Under the pieces are notes generated by a model. The model was not told the origin of the DNA, did no database searches, and saw only the letters and a program-made list of their open reading frames with translations. Position numbers and translations under genes: made by a program. A stretch of DNA of 64,000 bases. Source: Stenotrophomonas maltophilia. Lineage in GTDB: Bacteria > Pseudomonadota > Gammaproteobacteria > Xanthomonadales > Xanthomonadaceae. The first letter of the stretch is position 1. The number at the start of each line of letters is the position of its first letter. Below, one piece after another: positions 41,073 through 49,012 of this stretch. The stretch spans positions 3,596,001-3,660,000 of the forward strand of contig NZ_NERD01000002.1 in assembly GCF_002799155.1 (NCBI RefSeq), given 5' to 3'.

Positions 41073-41650
41073 TGATGAAGACGACCATTCTGTTGAGCAC
41101 GCTCGCCTTCGCGGCGATGACCTCCGCTGCCTGGGCACAGAGCTCGGGGCAGACTCCTCCGGCCAGGACCCTGTCGACCGTGGATGCGCAGGAACTGAAG
41201 GCGTCCGCTACCGGCCGCTCGTTCGATGTGGGCGGCACGCGCTTCCAGCTGTCACCCTCGACCACCGTGAAGCAGGCCAGCGGCGGCCGGTTCACGATCA
41301 CCCCGCAGGCGGCGGCGACCACCAGCTCGCGTACCAAGCGTTCGCTGGATAGTGCAGCGGCCGCGCCTGCTGATGCAGGTGCCGGCAAGTTCGCGGCGGC
41401 GGTCTCCCGTGACGGAGCGCCGGTGGTGGCGACATCGCGGGTCAAGGTGTTCTTCACCGATGCAGCATCGGCCCAGCGCGCGGCAACCGCCACCGGAGGC
41501 ACCGTTGTGAAGGTGTCGAAGGCTTCGGGCCAGGCCATCGTGGAGTACCCGTCTGTGAACGCGGCGCTGGATGCGACCACCAAGCTGCTGTCCACCGCCG
41601 GTATCCGCGCCACCGAGCCGGACGTGGTGCAGTGGGAAGAGACCAAGTAA
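41072..41650 (+). CDS. Exported protease partner with propeptide-like C-terminal domain
   Basis: 192 residues; signal peptide to residue 22 (AWA-QS). The N-terminal half is Ser/Thr/Ala-rich and probably flexible. The last about 75 residues (SRVKVFFTDAASAQRAATAT, ASGQAIVEYPSVNAALDATT, GIRATEPDVVQWEE) follow the strand-helix-strand-strand-helix-strand pattern of subtilase propeptides. It begins inside the protease stop codon. Inference: a trans-acting folding chaperone or inhibitor of the S8 protease, analogous to downstream chaperones known for some Aeromonas and Vibrio serine proteases. Confidence 0.8.
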   Translation: MMKTTILLSTLAFAAMTSAAWAQSSGQTPPARTLSTVDAQELKASATGRSFDVGGTRFQLSPSTTVKQASGGRFTITPQAAATTSSRTKRSLDSAAAAPADAGAGKFAAAVSRDGAPVVATSRVKVFFTDAASAQRAATATGGTVVKVSKASGQAIVEYPSVNAALDATTKLLSTAGIRATEPDVVQWEETK

Positions 41651-41713
41651 GGCGTTGAGTGGTGCCCCTGGCCGGTTGGCTCTCCTGGCCGGCCGGGGGA
41701 TTGATGTGTGGGG

Positions 41714-41741
41714 GTGTGCCGACCAACGGTCGGCACCCACC
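41714..41741 (-). repeat. SMAG-like REP palindrome (CCACC variant)
   Basis: Stem GTGCCGACC-AAC-GGTCGGCAC followed by CCACC, between convergent genes. Confidence 0.55.
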
Positions 41742-41754
41742 GGATTCACTAATC

Positions 41755-41781
41755 GTGTGCCGACCAAGGTCGACACCCACC
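41755..41781 (-). repeat. SMAG-like REP palindrome (CCACC variant)
   Basis: Near copy of the preceding element: GTGCCGACC-AA-GGTCGACAC, then CCACC. Confidence 0.5.
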
Positions 41782-41796
41782 GCGGTAGAGGTGGTG

Positions 41797-42477
41797 TCAG
41801 CGGGCGGCGAGTGTGTCGCTGTGCGCGAGGTGGCAGCTGGCCAGTGCGTCGTTGCCGGCGGCCGGGTGGTCGGGCTCGAGCAGCAGGCGCTGCACGTCGG
41901 AGAACAGCTTTTCCACCGGCATGCCGTACGGCGCGAACAGGCGCAGGCGGCCCTGGCGGTCGAACACGTAGCCACCGGCGATGTGGCTCATGGTGTAGGT
42001 ATCCGGTACCGGGCCGGGCTCTTTCTCGTAGAACGCCTTGAAGTCGCTGGCCATCGCTGCCAGCTGCGCTTCGTTGCCGACCAGCGCGATCGCCTTGGGG
42101 TCGAACGCTTCCACGTAGGTTCGCGCCACCTCCGGCGTGTCGCGGGCCGGGTCGACGCTGACGAACACCACCTGCAGCTGATCGGCATCCTTGCCCATCA
42201 GGTGCTTCACCTGGCTCAGCTCGACCATGGTGGTCGGGCACACGTCCGGGCAGCTGGTGAAGCCGAAGAACAGATAGGTCACCTGCCCCTGCAGGTCCTT
42301 CGGGCCGCGCACGGTGCCGTGGCTGTCGGGCATCGACCACTGCTGGCCGAGCTCCTCGCAGGCGATGTCCTTCGCGTAGAAGTCCATGCGCGACTGCGCA
42401 CTGCAGCCGGCCAGCAGGCCGAGCAGCAGGCCTGCGGCCAGGCGCAGGCCACGATGGGGGAACGCAATGCCTTTCAC
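41797..42477 (-). CDS. SCO1/SenC family copper chaperone-like lipoprotein
   Basis: 226 residues: lipobox LLAGCSAQ, thioredoxin-like fold with the copper/redox motif FTSCPDVCPTTM and the distal His in TYTMSHIAGG. SCO proteins deliver Cu or act as thiol reductases for oxidase assembly. The start is GTG at 42477, eleven bases after the cyoD stop, so it is the fifth gene of the cyo operon. Bo3 oxidase has no CuA site, so a role in CuB loading or redox protection is more likely than CuA assembly. Confidence 0.93.
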   Translation of the reverse strand: MKGIAFPHRGLRLAAGLLLGLLAGCSAQSRMDFYAKDIACEELGQQWSMPDSHGTVRGPKDLQGQVTYLFFGFTSCPDVCPTTMVELSQVKHLMGKDADQLQVVFVSVDPARDTPEVARTYVEAFDPKAIALVGNEAQLAAMASDFKAFYEKEPGPVPDTYTMSHIAGGYVFDRQGRLRLFAPYGMPVEKLFSDVQRLLLEPDHPAAGNDALASCHLAHSDTLAAR

Positions 42478-42488
42478 GGTTGGCAGGC

Positions 42489-42821
42489 TCAGTTGATCAT
42501 CATGTGGTAGTGCATGCTCCAGATGATCCAGACCGACAGTGCGACGACGATGAACAGGATCACCAGGGTGAACACGAAGCTGGCCAGGTTCCAGCCACCC
42601 TCGGACTTGCGGTCCATGTGCAGGAAATAGACCAGCTGCACCAGGATCTGCGCCACCGCGAAACCGACCAGCAGGAACAGCGTGAGCGGCCGCGACAGCA
42701 CCGGATTCATCACCAGCGCGAACGGCACCACGGTCAGCAGCGCGCACAGCACGAAGCCGATCAGGTAGGACTTGGTGGAGCCGTGCGCATTGCCGGCGCG
42801 CGAGGTTTCGACGTGGGCCAT
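42489..42821 (-). CDS. cyoD: Cytochrome bo3 ubiquinol oxidase subunit IV
   Basis: 110 residues with three membrane helices (YLIGFVLCALLTVVPFALVM, LFLLVGFAVAQILVQLVYFL, FTLVILFIVVALSVWIIWSM) and the family motif VYFLHMD. Assembly subunit of the proton-pumping quinol oxidase. It starts one base after the cyoC stop (TGACATG), in order with the rest of the operon. Confidence 0.96.
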   Translation of the reverse strand: MAHVETSRAGNAHGSTKSYLIGFVLCALLTVVPFALVMNPVLSRPLTLFLLVGFAVAQILVQLVYFLHMDRKSEGGWNLASFVFTLVILFIVVALSVWIIWSMHYHMMIN

Positions 42822-42822
42822 G

Positions 42823-43458
42823 TCAGAAGGCTCCGATCAGGTAGACGAAGGTGAAGACGCAGATCCACACCAGGTCCAGGAAGTGCCAGAACAGGCTCAG
42901 GCACGACACGCGGGTGATGTTGGTCGGGGTCAGGCCGCGACGGTAGACCTGGTGCATGACCACGGCCATCCAGATCAGGCCGCTGGCCACGTGCAGGCCG
43001 TGGGTGGCGACCAGCGCGAAGAACGCCGACAGGTAGGCACTGGTGCTCGGGCCGGCGCCTTCGTGGATCAGGTGCGAGAACTCGTAGATCTCCATGCCAA
43101 TGAACGAGGCACCGAGCACGAAGGTCACGCCCAGCCAGCGCAGCACCGAGGAGGCATCGTGACGATGCATCGCCAGCACGGCCTGGCCGTAGGTGATGCT
43201 GGAGACCAGCAGCAGGAAGGTCTCGGCCATCACGAACGGCAGCGAGAACAGCTCCTTGCCGGTGGGGCCGCCAGCGTAGGCGGTGCTGAGCACCGCGTAC
43301 GAGGCGAACAGCGAACCGAACAGCACCAGGTCGGACATGAGGTAGACCCACATGCCGAACACCTTCATGCCGCCCTGCTCGTGGCCATGGTCGTGTTCGT
43401 GGTGGTCCTCGTGCGCCTGCGTGTCGCTGGCCAGCTCCGGGCGGGTCAACAGGTTCAT
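42823..43458 (-). CDS. cyoC: Cytochrome bo3 ubiquinol oxidase subunit III
   Basis: 211 residues, five membrane helices; COX3-like motifs [39 protein letters not shown] and [18 protein letters not shown] His-rich start ([13 protein letters not shown], about residues 17-29) could bind metal. It starts within the cyoB stop (ATGA overlap). Confidence 0.97.
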   Translation of the reverse strand: MNLLTRPELASDTQAHEDHHEHDHGHEQGGMKVFGMWVYLMSDLVLFGSLFASYAVLSTAYAGGPTGKELFSLPFVMAETFLLLVSSITYGQAVLAMHRHDASSVLRWLGVTFVLGASFIGMEIYEFSHLIHEGAGPSTSAYLSAFFALVATHGLHVASGLIWMAVVMHQVYRRGLTPTNITRVSCLSLFWHFLDLVWICVFTFVYLIGAF

Positions 43459-45431
43459 GCGCGTACCTCCTTCAGCTTGGCCAGGTTGGCCGCTTCGGTG
43501 CGCGCCACCTCTTCGGAACTGACGTAGTAGTCCACGTCCTCGTCGTAGGACCGCACGATCAGGGTGACGATCATCGCGATGAAGCTGGCCGCGGCCATCC
43601 ACCAGATGTGCCAGACCAGGGCGAAGCACAGCACCAGGATCCAGATGTTGAGGATCAGCGGCACGCCGGTGTTCTTCGGCATGTGGATCGGTGCGTACTT
43701 CTTCGGCGGCGGCGGCAGGCCGCGCTTCTTCGCTTCGTGGAAGGCATCCAGCTCATCGGCCTTGGGCACTACGGCGAAGTTGTAGAACGGTGGCGGCGAC
43801 GGCGTGGCCCATTCCAGCGTGCGTGCGTTCCACGGGTCGCCGGTCAGGTCCAGGTTGCGCTTGCGGTCACGCACGCTCACGTAGATCTGCACCAGCATCA
43901 GGATGATGCCCGCGAACACGAACAGTGCACCGATGAAGGCGGCGATCAGGTACGGCGTCCACGCCGGGTTGTCGTACTGGTTCATGCGGCGGGTCATGCC
44001 CATGAAGCCGAGCATGTACAGCGGCATGAAGGCCAGGTAGAAGCCGATCACCCAGCAGGCGAACGACCACTTGCCCAGGCGCTCGTTGAGGGTGAAGCCG
44101 AACACCTTCGGGAACCAGTAGGCGAAGCCGGCCAGGTAGCCGAACAGCGCGCCGCCAATGATGGTGTTGTGGAAGTGGGCGACCAGGAACAGGCTGTTGT
44201 GCAGCAGGAAGTCCGCGCCCGGGATGGCCAGCAGCACGCCGGTCATGCCACCGATGGTGAAGGTGACCAGGAAGGCGATGGTCCACAGCATCGGCACGCT
44301 GAACTCGACGCGGCCACCGTACATGGTGAACAGCCAGGTGAAGATCTTCACGCCGGTGGGAATGGCGATGATCATCGTCATGATGCCGAAGAAGGCATTG
44401 ACGCTGGCACCGGAGCCCATGGTGAAGAAGTGGTGCAGCCAGACGATGAACGACAGGATGCCGATCGCCAGCGTGGCGCCCACCATCGACTTGTAGCCGA
44501 ACAGCTTCTTGCGCGCGAACGTGGCAGTCACTTCAGAGAAGATGCCGAATGCCGGCAGCACCAGGATGTACACCTCCGGGTGGCCCCAGGCCCACACCAG
44601 GTTCACGTACATCATCGGGTTGCCACCCAACGTGTTGGTGTAGAAGTTGAAGTCCAGGTAACGGTCGAGGGTGAGCGCACCCAGCGCCACGGTGAGGATC
44701 GGGAAGGCGGCGATGATGATCACGCTGGTGACCAGCACGGTCCAGGTGAACACCGGCATCTTCATCAGGGTCATGCCCGGCGCACGCATGCGCAGGATGG
44801 TGATGAACAGATTGACGCCGGTCAGCAATGTGCCGATGCCCGAAGCCTGCAACGCCCAGATGTAGTAATCGACACCGACCCCGGGACTGAACTCGATGCC
44901 CGACAGCGGCGGATAGGCCACCCAGCCGGTCATGGCGAATTCGCCAACACCCAGCGAGATCATCATCAGCGCGGCGCCGACCACGAAGATCCAGAAGCTG
45001 AAGGCGTTGAGGAACGGGAACGCCATGTCGCGCGCACCGATCTGCAGCGGCACGATGATGTTCATCAGGCCGACCACGAACGGGGTGGCCACGAAGAAGA
45101 TCATGATCACGCCGTGCGCGGTGAAGATCTGGTCGTAGTGCTCCGGCGGCAGGAAGCCGTCACTGCCCGGCCCGGCCGCCGCCAGCTGAGCGCGCATCAT
45201 CAGCGCATCGGCAAAGCCACGCACCAGCATGACCAGCGCCACCACCACGTACATGATGCCGATCTTCTTGTGGTCCACGGTGGTGAACCAGTCACGCCAC
45301 AGCGGGCCCCACAGCTTGAAGTACGTCACCGCGCCGAGCAGCGCGAGGCCCCCCAGCACCATGGCCGCCAGTGTGACCACGACGATCGGCTCGTGCAGTG
45401 GCACGGCCTCCCACGTCAATTTACCCAACAT
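43455..45431 (-). CDS. cyoB: Cytochrome bo3 ubiquinol oxidase subunit I
   Basis: 658 residues, heme-copper oxidase with about 15 helices that holds low-spin heme b, heme o3 and CuB. Signature [19 protein letters not shown] (CuB His and the cross-linked His-Tyr pair), [17 protein letters not shown] and [11 protein letters not shown] (heme ligands). It reduces O2 to water with ubiquinol and pumps protons. Five bases separate it from the cyoA stop. No cyoE (heme O synthase) gene follows, so that function must lie elsewhere. Confidence 0.98.
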   Translation of the reverse strand: MLGKLTWEAVPLHEPIVVVTLAAMVLGGLALLGAVTYFKLWGPLWRDWFTTVDHKKIGIMYVVVALVMLVRGFADALMMRAQLAAAGPGSDGFLPPEHYDQIFTAHGVIMIFFVATPFVVGLMNIIVPLQIGARDMAFPFLNAFSFWIFVVGAALMMISLGVGEFAMTGWVAYPPLSGIEFSPGVGVDYYIWALQASGIGTLLTGVNLFITILRMRAPGMTLMKMPVFTWTVLVTSVIIIAAFPILTVALGALTLDRYLDFNFYTNTLGGNPMMYVNLVWAWGHPEVYILVLPAFGIFSEVTATFARKKLFGYKSMVGATLAIGILSFIVWLHHFFTMGSGASVNAFFGIMTMIIAIPTGVKIFTWLFTMYGGRVEFSVPMLWTIAFLVTFTIGGMTGVLLAIPGADFLLHNSLFLVAHFHNTIIGGALFGYLAGFAYWFPKVFGFTLNERLGKWSFACWVIGFYLAFMPLYMLGFMGMTRRMNQYDNPAWTPYLIAAFIGALFVFAGIILMLVQIYVSVRDRKRNLDLTGDPWNARTLEWATPSPPPFYNFAVVPKADELDAFHEAKKRGLPPPPKKYAPIHMPKNTGVPLILNIWILVLCFALVWHIWWMAAASFIAMIVTLIVRSYDEDVDYYVSSEEVARTEAANLAKLKEVRA

Positions 45432-45436
45432 GTTCG

Positions 45437-46342
45437 TTACTCCTGGGAAACCTGGGCACCACCGGCAGCACCCGCCGGGGTAGCAGCAGCGGTGTTCTCA
45501 CCGACGCCGATGAACTGGTCGATGACCTTCTTGAACAGCAGCGGTTCGACGCTGGAGAAGTGCTGCACCGGTGCGTTCTTCGACGGTGCGGCCAGCGCCT
45601 TGAACTGGTTGAAATCCAGCACCTGCGGCGCGCTGCGCACCTCGGCCACCCAGCGCTCGAACTCCTCGTTGCTGCTGGCGGTGGCGATGAACTTCATGTT
45701 CGAGAAGCCATGCCCGCTGTAGTTGCCGGACATGCCGCGGAACTGGCCGGGTTCGTTGGCGATCAGGTGCAGCTGCGTGCGCATGCCGGCCATCGCGTAG
45801 ATCTGCCCGCCCAGCTGCGGGATGAAGAAGGTATTCATCGTCGAGTTGGAGGTGATGTTGAACGCCAGCGGGCGGTTGGCCGGGAAGTTGAGCTGGTTGA
45901 CCGTGGCGATGCCCAGGTCCGGGTACACGAACACCCACTTCCAATCGGTGGCGATCACGTCCACGTGCAGCGGCTCACCGGCCACGTCCAGCGGCTTGTA
46001 CGGGTCCAGCTCGTGGGTCGACTTCCACACGATCACCGCCAGGCCGGCAATGATCAGCAGCGGCACGCCCCAGACCACGATCTCCACCTTGGTGGAGTGC
46101 GACCAGTCCGGCATGTATTTCGCTTTGGTGTTGCCGGCGCGGAAGCGCCAGGCAAATACGAAGGTCAGCACGATGGCCGGTATCACCACGATCAGCATCA
46201 GGCCGATGCAGATCAGGATCAGGTCGCGCTGGGCGAGCCCGACCATGCCCTTCGAATCCAGCAGCACCCAGTCACAGCCTGACAGGCCGACGCAGGCCAG
46301 GGCGACCAGCGCCAGGCGGATGCGGTTCCAGCAGATATTCAT
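45437..46342 (-). CDS. cyoA: Cytochrome bo3 ubiquinol oxidase subunit II
   Basis: 301 residues, lipobox LSGCDW, two N-terminal membrane helices ([20 protein letters not shown]) and a periplasmic cupredoxin domain without CuA ligands ([36 protein letters not shown]), as in quinol oxidases. First gene of cyoABCD-SCO. The promoter lies in 46343-46460, which it shares, divergently, with the MocR gene; no operator for oxygen regulators (Fnr, ArcA) was recognised there. Confidence 0.97.
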   Translation of the reverse strand: MNICWNRIRLALVALACVGLSGCDWVLLDSKGMVGLAQRDLILICIGLMLIVVIPAIVLTFVFAWRFRAGNTKAKYMPDWSHSTKVEIVVWGVPLLIIAGLAVIVWKSTHELDPYKPLDVAGEPLHVDVIATDWKWVFVYPDLGIATVNQLNFPANRPLAFNITSNSTMNTFFIPQLGGQIYAMAGMRTQLHLIANEPGQFRGMSGNYSGHGFSNMKFIATASSNEEFERWVAEVRSAPQVLDFNQFKALAAPSKNAPVQHFSSVEPLLFKKVIDQFIGVGENTAAATPAGAAGGAQVSQE

Positions 46343-46465
46343 TGGAGGTCAACCCTGTTGAAGAAGCGCGCTTGACCGGCTCGCCTGCGCGCAGCGCCCG
46401 GGCGTGGAGCGGCTACACTGTGGGTACGAGGCCGCCTACAAGAAGGCGAACCATTCCAATCAAGC

Positions 46466-46490
46466 CCATACAAAATACATCATTGTATGG
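46466..46490. promoter_or_regulatory. Operator-like palindrome upstream of first MocR gene
   Basis: CCATACAA (46466-46473), nine-base spacer, TTGTATGG (46483-46490): a perfect 8-9-8 dyad 35 bases before the MocR start, with an extra half-site CGTATGG at 46506-46512. The same 8-9-8 site recurs at 47963-47987 after the gene. Likely autoregulatory site of the encoded regulator; it could also touch the divergent cyoA promoter. Confidence 0.72.
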
Positions 46491-46525
46491 ACTTGTGCAT
46501 CTGCACGTATGGAAAAAACTGACCG

Positions 46526-47941
46526 ATGACGCCACCTGCCGCCGGCCGCCGCCTGAAACACCCCAATCGCACCTGGGTTCGCCCCTTCCGCGAAGGCGCC
46601 GGCCCGCTGTACCTGCAGATTGCCCAGCAGGTACGCGATGCGGTGGATGACGGCGTGCTGCGCCCGGGTGACCGCCTGCCGCCGCAGCGCGACCTGGCCC
46701 AGCAGGTGGGCGTGGACCTGACCACGGTCACCCGTGCCTTCGCCGAGCTGCGCCAGGCCGGCCTGCTGGATGCGCACGGCGCTGGCGGTACCTTCATCGC
46801 GCTGTCGGCTGGCAACCGCAGCACCTCGGTCGACCTGAGCATGAACATCCCGCCGCTGCTGGGCAGCGCGCCGTTCGCACAGGGCATGGAGGCCGGCTTC
46901 CAGCACGTGGGCCAGCAGCTGGGCCAAGGCGAACTGATGAGCTACCACGTCGGCGCCGGCACCCGCGAGGACCGCGCCGCCGCCGTGCAGTGGCTGGCGC
47001 CGATGCTGGGCACGGTGGGTGCCGACCAGGTGGTGATCTGCCCCGGCGCGCAGACCGCGCTGTGCGCGCTGATCCTGGCCCGCACCCAGCCGGGCGAGCT
47101 GATCGCTGCAGAGCAGCTGACCTACCCGGGCCTGCTGGCCGCCGCGCGCGTGCTGCAGCGGGGCGTGGCGCCGGTGGCAATGGACGCCGAAGGCATGCTG
47201 CCCGACGCGCTGGAGGAGGCCTGCCAGCTGCGTCGCCCACGCCTGCTGTACCTGGTGCCGACCATCCAGAATCCGACCACGGCGACGATGTCGGCGCAGC
47301 GCCGGCAGGCCCTGCTGGCGGTGGCGAAGCGCCACGATCTGACCGTGATCGAAGACGATCCTTACTGGTTGCTGGCCGGAGACGCCGCGCCGCCGCTGGC
47401 CGCACATCGAGATGCGGGCTGTCCGGTCTATTACATCTCCACCCTGTCCAAGTGCCTGGCCCCGGGCCTGCGCACCGCCTACCTGGTGGTGCCGGCCGGC
47501 GAGCCGATGGAACCGGTGCTGGACGCCCTGCGCGCGATCGCGCTGATGCCGACCCAGTCGATGGTGGCGGTGGCTGCGCAGTGGATCCGCAGCGGCCAGG
47601 CCCAGGACATGGTGCAGCGCTTCCAGCAGGAGCTGCGCGAGCGCCAGGCCATTGCCGCGCAGTACCTGCCGTCCCGCGCGCGGGCGCACCCGGCCGGCCT
47701 GCACGTGTGGCTGCCGCTGCCGCCGCGGCTGGACCAGTACCGGCTGATCCAGGCCGCCCAGGAGCAGGGGCTGGGCATCGCCAGCTCGGATGCCTTCAGT
47801 GTGGAAGAGCCGCCGCCGGGCAATGCGATCCGCTTGTCGCTGGGCGGCGCGGTCGACCAGGGCGCACTGGCCGGGGCGCTGGCCAAACTGAACGAGATCC
47901 TGTCCGAGGCCCCCGAGGCCCGGCACAGCGCCATCGTCTGA
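46526..47941 (+). CDS. MocR-type transcription regulator (GntR HTH + aminotransferase fold)
   Basis: 471 residues. Winged-helix domain at about 25-92 (GPLYLQIAQQVRDAVDDGVL, LPPQRDLAQQVGVDLTTVTR), linked to a fold-I aminotransferase-like domain with PLP lysine K309 (YISTLSKCLAPGLR) and the cofactor-binding motif IEDDPYW (Asp277/278, Tyr280). MocR proteins use bound PLP, or a PLP-amino acid adduct, as effector. Twin CCATACAA-N9-TTGTATG sites flank the gene, so it probably controls itself and the downstream small-membrane-protein/thioredoxin-like pair. A second MocR of similar architecture lies 1 kb downstream. Confidence 0.92.
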   Translation: MTPPAAGRRLKHPNRTWVRPFREGAGPLYLQIAQQVRDAVDDGVLRPGDRLPPQRDLAQQVGVDLTTVTRAFAELRQAGLLDAHGAGGTFIALSAGNRSTSVDLSMNIPPLLGSAPFAQGMEAGFQHVGQQLGQGELMSYHVGAGTREDRAAAVQWLAPMLGTVGADQVVICPGAQTALCALILARTQPGELIAAEQLTYPGLLAAARVLQRGVAPVAMDAEGMLPDALEEACQLRRPRLLYLVPTIQNPTTATMSAQRRQALLAVAKRHDLTVIEDDPYWLLAGDAAPPLAAHRDAGCPVYYISTLSKCLAPGLRTAYLVVPAGEPMEPVLDALRAIALMPTQSMVAVAAQWIRSGQAQDMVQRFQQELRERQAIAAQYLPSRARAHPAGLHVWLPLPPRLDQYRLIQAAQEQGLGIASSDAFSVEEPPPGNAIRLSLGGAVDQGALAGALAKLNEILSEAPEARHSAIV

Positions 47942-47962
47942 ACGCCGTGCATGGCGCGATAT

Positions 47963-47996
47963 CCATACAAGATGATATTTTGTATGCAATGTATGG
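47963..47996. promoter_or_regulatory. Second copy of the MocR operator-like palindrome
   Basis: CCATACAA (47963-47970), nine bases, TTGTATG (47980-47986), then a further half-site ATGTATGG (47989-47996). Same arm sequence and spacing as 46466-46490, in reverse orientation judging from the spacer, just ahead of the gene starting at 48015. Confidence 0.72.
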
Positions 47997-48014
47997 ATGA
48001 AGGGACGTGCCTCG

Positions 48015-48275
48015 ATGCGCGCCGAGAAACTGAAGTTCCACCTGGTGATGGCCGGGTGTGGCGGCTTTGTCGTGCTGATGCTGGCCGCGCTGGCCTGGGT
48101 CTGCCTGCAGCCGCAGACCGTGGATGTGCAGGCGGCCGAACGCCACGCCATCGAGCAATGCATGCAGCGCAGCGAGGATCCGTCCCGCAGTGAGATCCAG
48201 CGCCGCGCGCAGGCCGATTCCTGCCGCGAGATGCGCAAGCAGTACGTGCACAAGTTCGGCGGGGAAGATTCCTGA
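48015..48275 (+). CDS. Small single-pass membrane protein
   Basis: 86 residues: N-terminal membrane segment (GCGGFVVLMLAALAWVCL, about 14-31) and a charged, probably periplasmic helical tail with two cysteines (AIEQCMQRSEDP, ADSCREMRKQY) 24 residues apart, which could form a disulphide. The start at 48015 has AAGGGACG upstream; an ATG six codons earlier overlaps the operator half-site. Its stop is fused to the next start (TGATG), so it works with the thioredoxin-like protein. Confidence 0.8.
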   Translation: MRAEKLKFHLVMAGCGGFVVLMLAALAWVCLQPQTVDVQAAERHAIEQCMQRSEDPSRSEIQRRAQADSCREMRKQYVHKFGGEDS

Positions 48276-48874
48276 TGGGCGCAGGTGCGCCGCGTCGCCG
48301 CTGGCTGCTGCCGACGATGATCGCCCTCGCCTGCCTGTTCATGGCCGGCGTCGCGGCTGCGCTGTGGCAGTACTTCGGCTACAGCGCGCAATCCACGTTC
48401 ACCGAACAGGCCATCGTCTTCGATGATTCGCAGCTGCGCCTGCCAGCCGATCTGGCCGGGGATACCGGCCGCATCCGCGTGGTGCATTTCTGGGACCCGG
48501 CCTGCGGCGTGTGCAACCGCGAGACCGGTGCGCACCTGAGCTACCTGATCAGCATGTACCGCCGCGCCGGCATCGACTTCTATGCGATCCGCCGCCCGGG
48601 CACCCAGGGCGAACTGCCTGAGCCGCTGCGCAACAAGGTGATCCACCTGCCGACCATCGGCGGCATCGAGCACATTCCGGCCAGCCCTGCTGTCGCGATC
48701 TGGGACCGGCAGGGCCATCTGGCCTACGCCGGCCCGTACAGCATCGGCATGGTCTGCAACTCGGCCAACAGCTTCGTCGAACCGCTGCTGGACAGACTGG
48801 TGCGCGGCGAAACCGTGCGCCCGAAAGGACTGCTTGCCGTGGGCTGCTACTGCCCCTGGCAGGACAAGCGCTGA
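48275..48874 (+). CDS. Membrane-anchored thioredoxin-like protein (DUF6436-like)
   Basis: 199 residues: N-terminal membrane anchor (MIALACLFMAGVAAALWQYF) and a periplasmic thioredoxin-like domain with the active-site motif FWDPACGVCNRE (CGVC, residues about 76-79). The C-terminal half has extra cysteines (GMVCNSAN, GCYCPWQDK). The first Cys pair is disposed as in TlpA/DsbE-type thiol reductases. Likely substrate: the two-cysteine membrane protein encoded immediately upstream, with which it is translationally coupled, or an envelope metalloprotein. Confidence 0.85.
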   Translation: MGAGAPRRRWLLPTMIALACLFMAGVAAALWQYFGYSAQSTFTEQAIVFDDSQLRLPADLAGDTGRIRVVHFWDPACGVCNRETGAHLSYLISMYRRAGIDFYAIRRPGTQGELPEPLRNKVIHLPTIGGIEHIPASPAVAIWDRQGHLAYAGPYSIGMVCNSANSFVEPLLDRLVRGETVRPKGLLAVGCYCPWQDKR

Positions 48875-48925
48875 GGACGCGCAATGACATCACTGACGCT
48901 GGCCGGTGCGGCCGCCGCAAACAAC

Positions 48926-48979
48926 AACGGCGGTCACCTGTCCGAACCGACCGATGGTTATGGACAGGCTCCCGCCGTT
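48926..48979. promoter_or_regulatory. Long symmetric palindrome before second MocR gene
   Basis: AACGGCGG-3-CCTGTCC (48926-48943), 18-base centre, GGACAGG-3-CCGCCGTT (48962-48979): both arms of 8+3+7 bases are exact complements outside the 3-base gaps. It lies 34 bases before the ATG at 49013. A bipartite operator for the second MocR is the likely meaning; a terminator for the preceding gene is possible but no T-run follows. Confidence 0.65.
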
Positions 48980-49012
48980 GGAAGCAACGATACGCCCCGA
49001 CATGCTCCGTAC

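Noticed and set aside
43608..45722. 704-codon open frame antisense to cyoB
   Set aside because: Complement of cyoB/cyoA codons; extremely His/Asp/Gln-rich and free of motifs.
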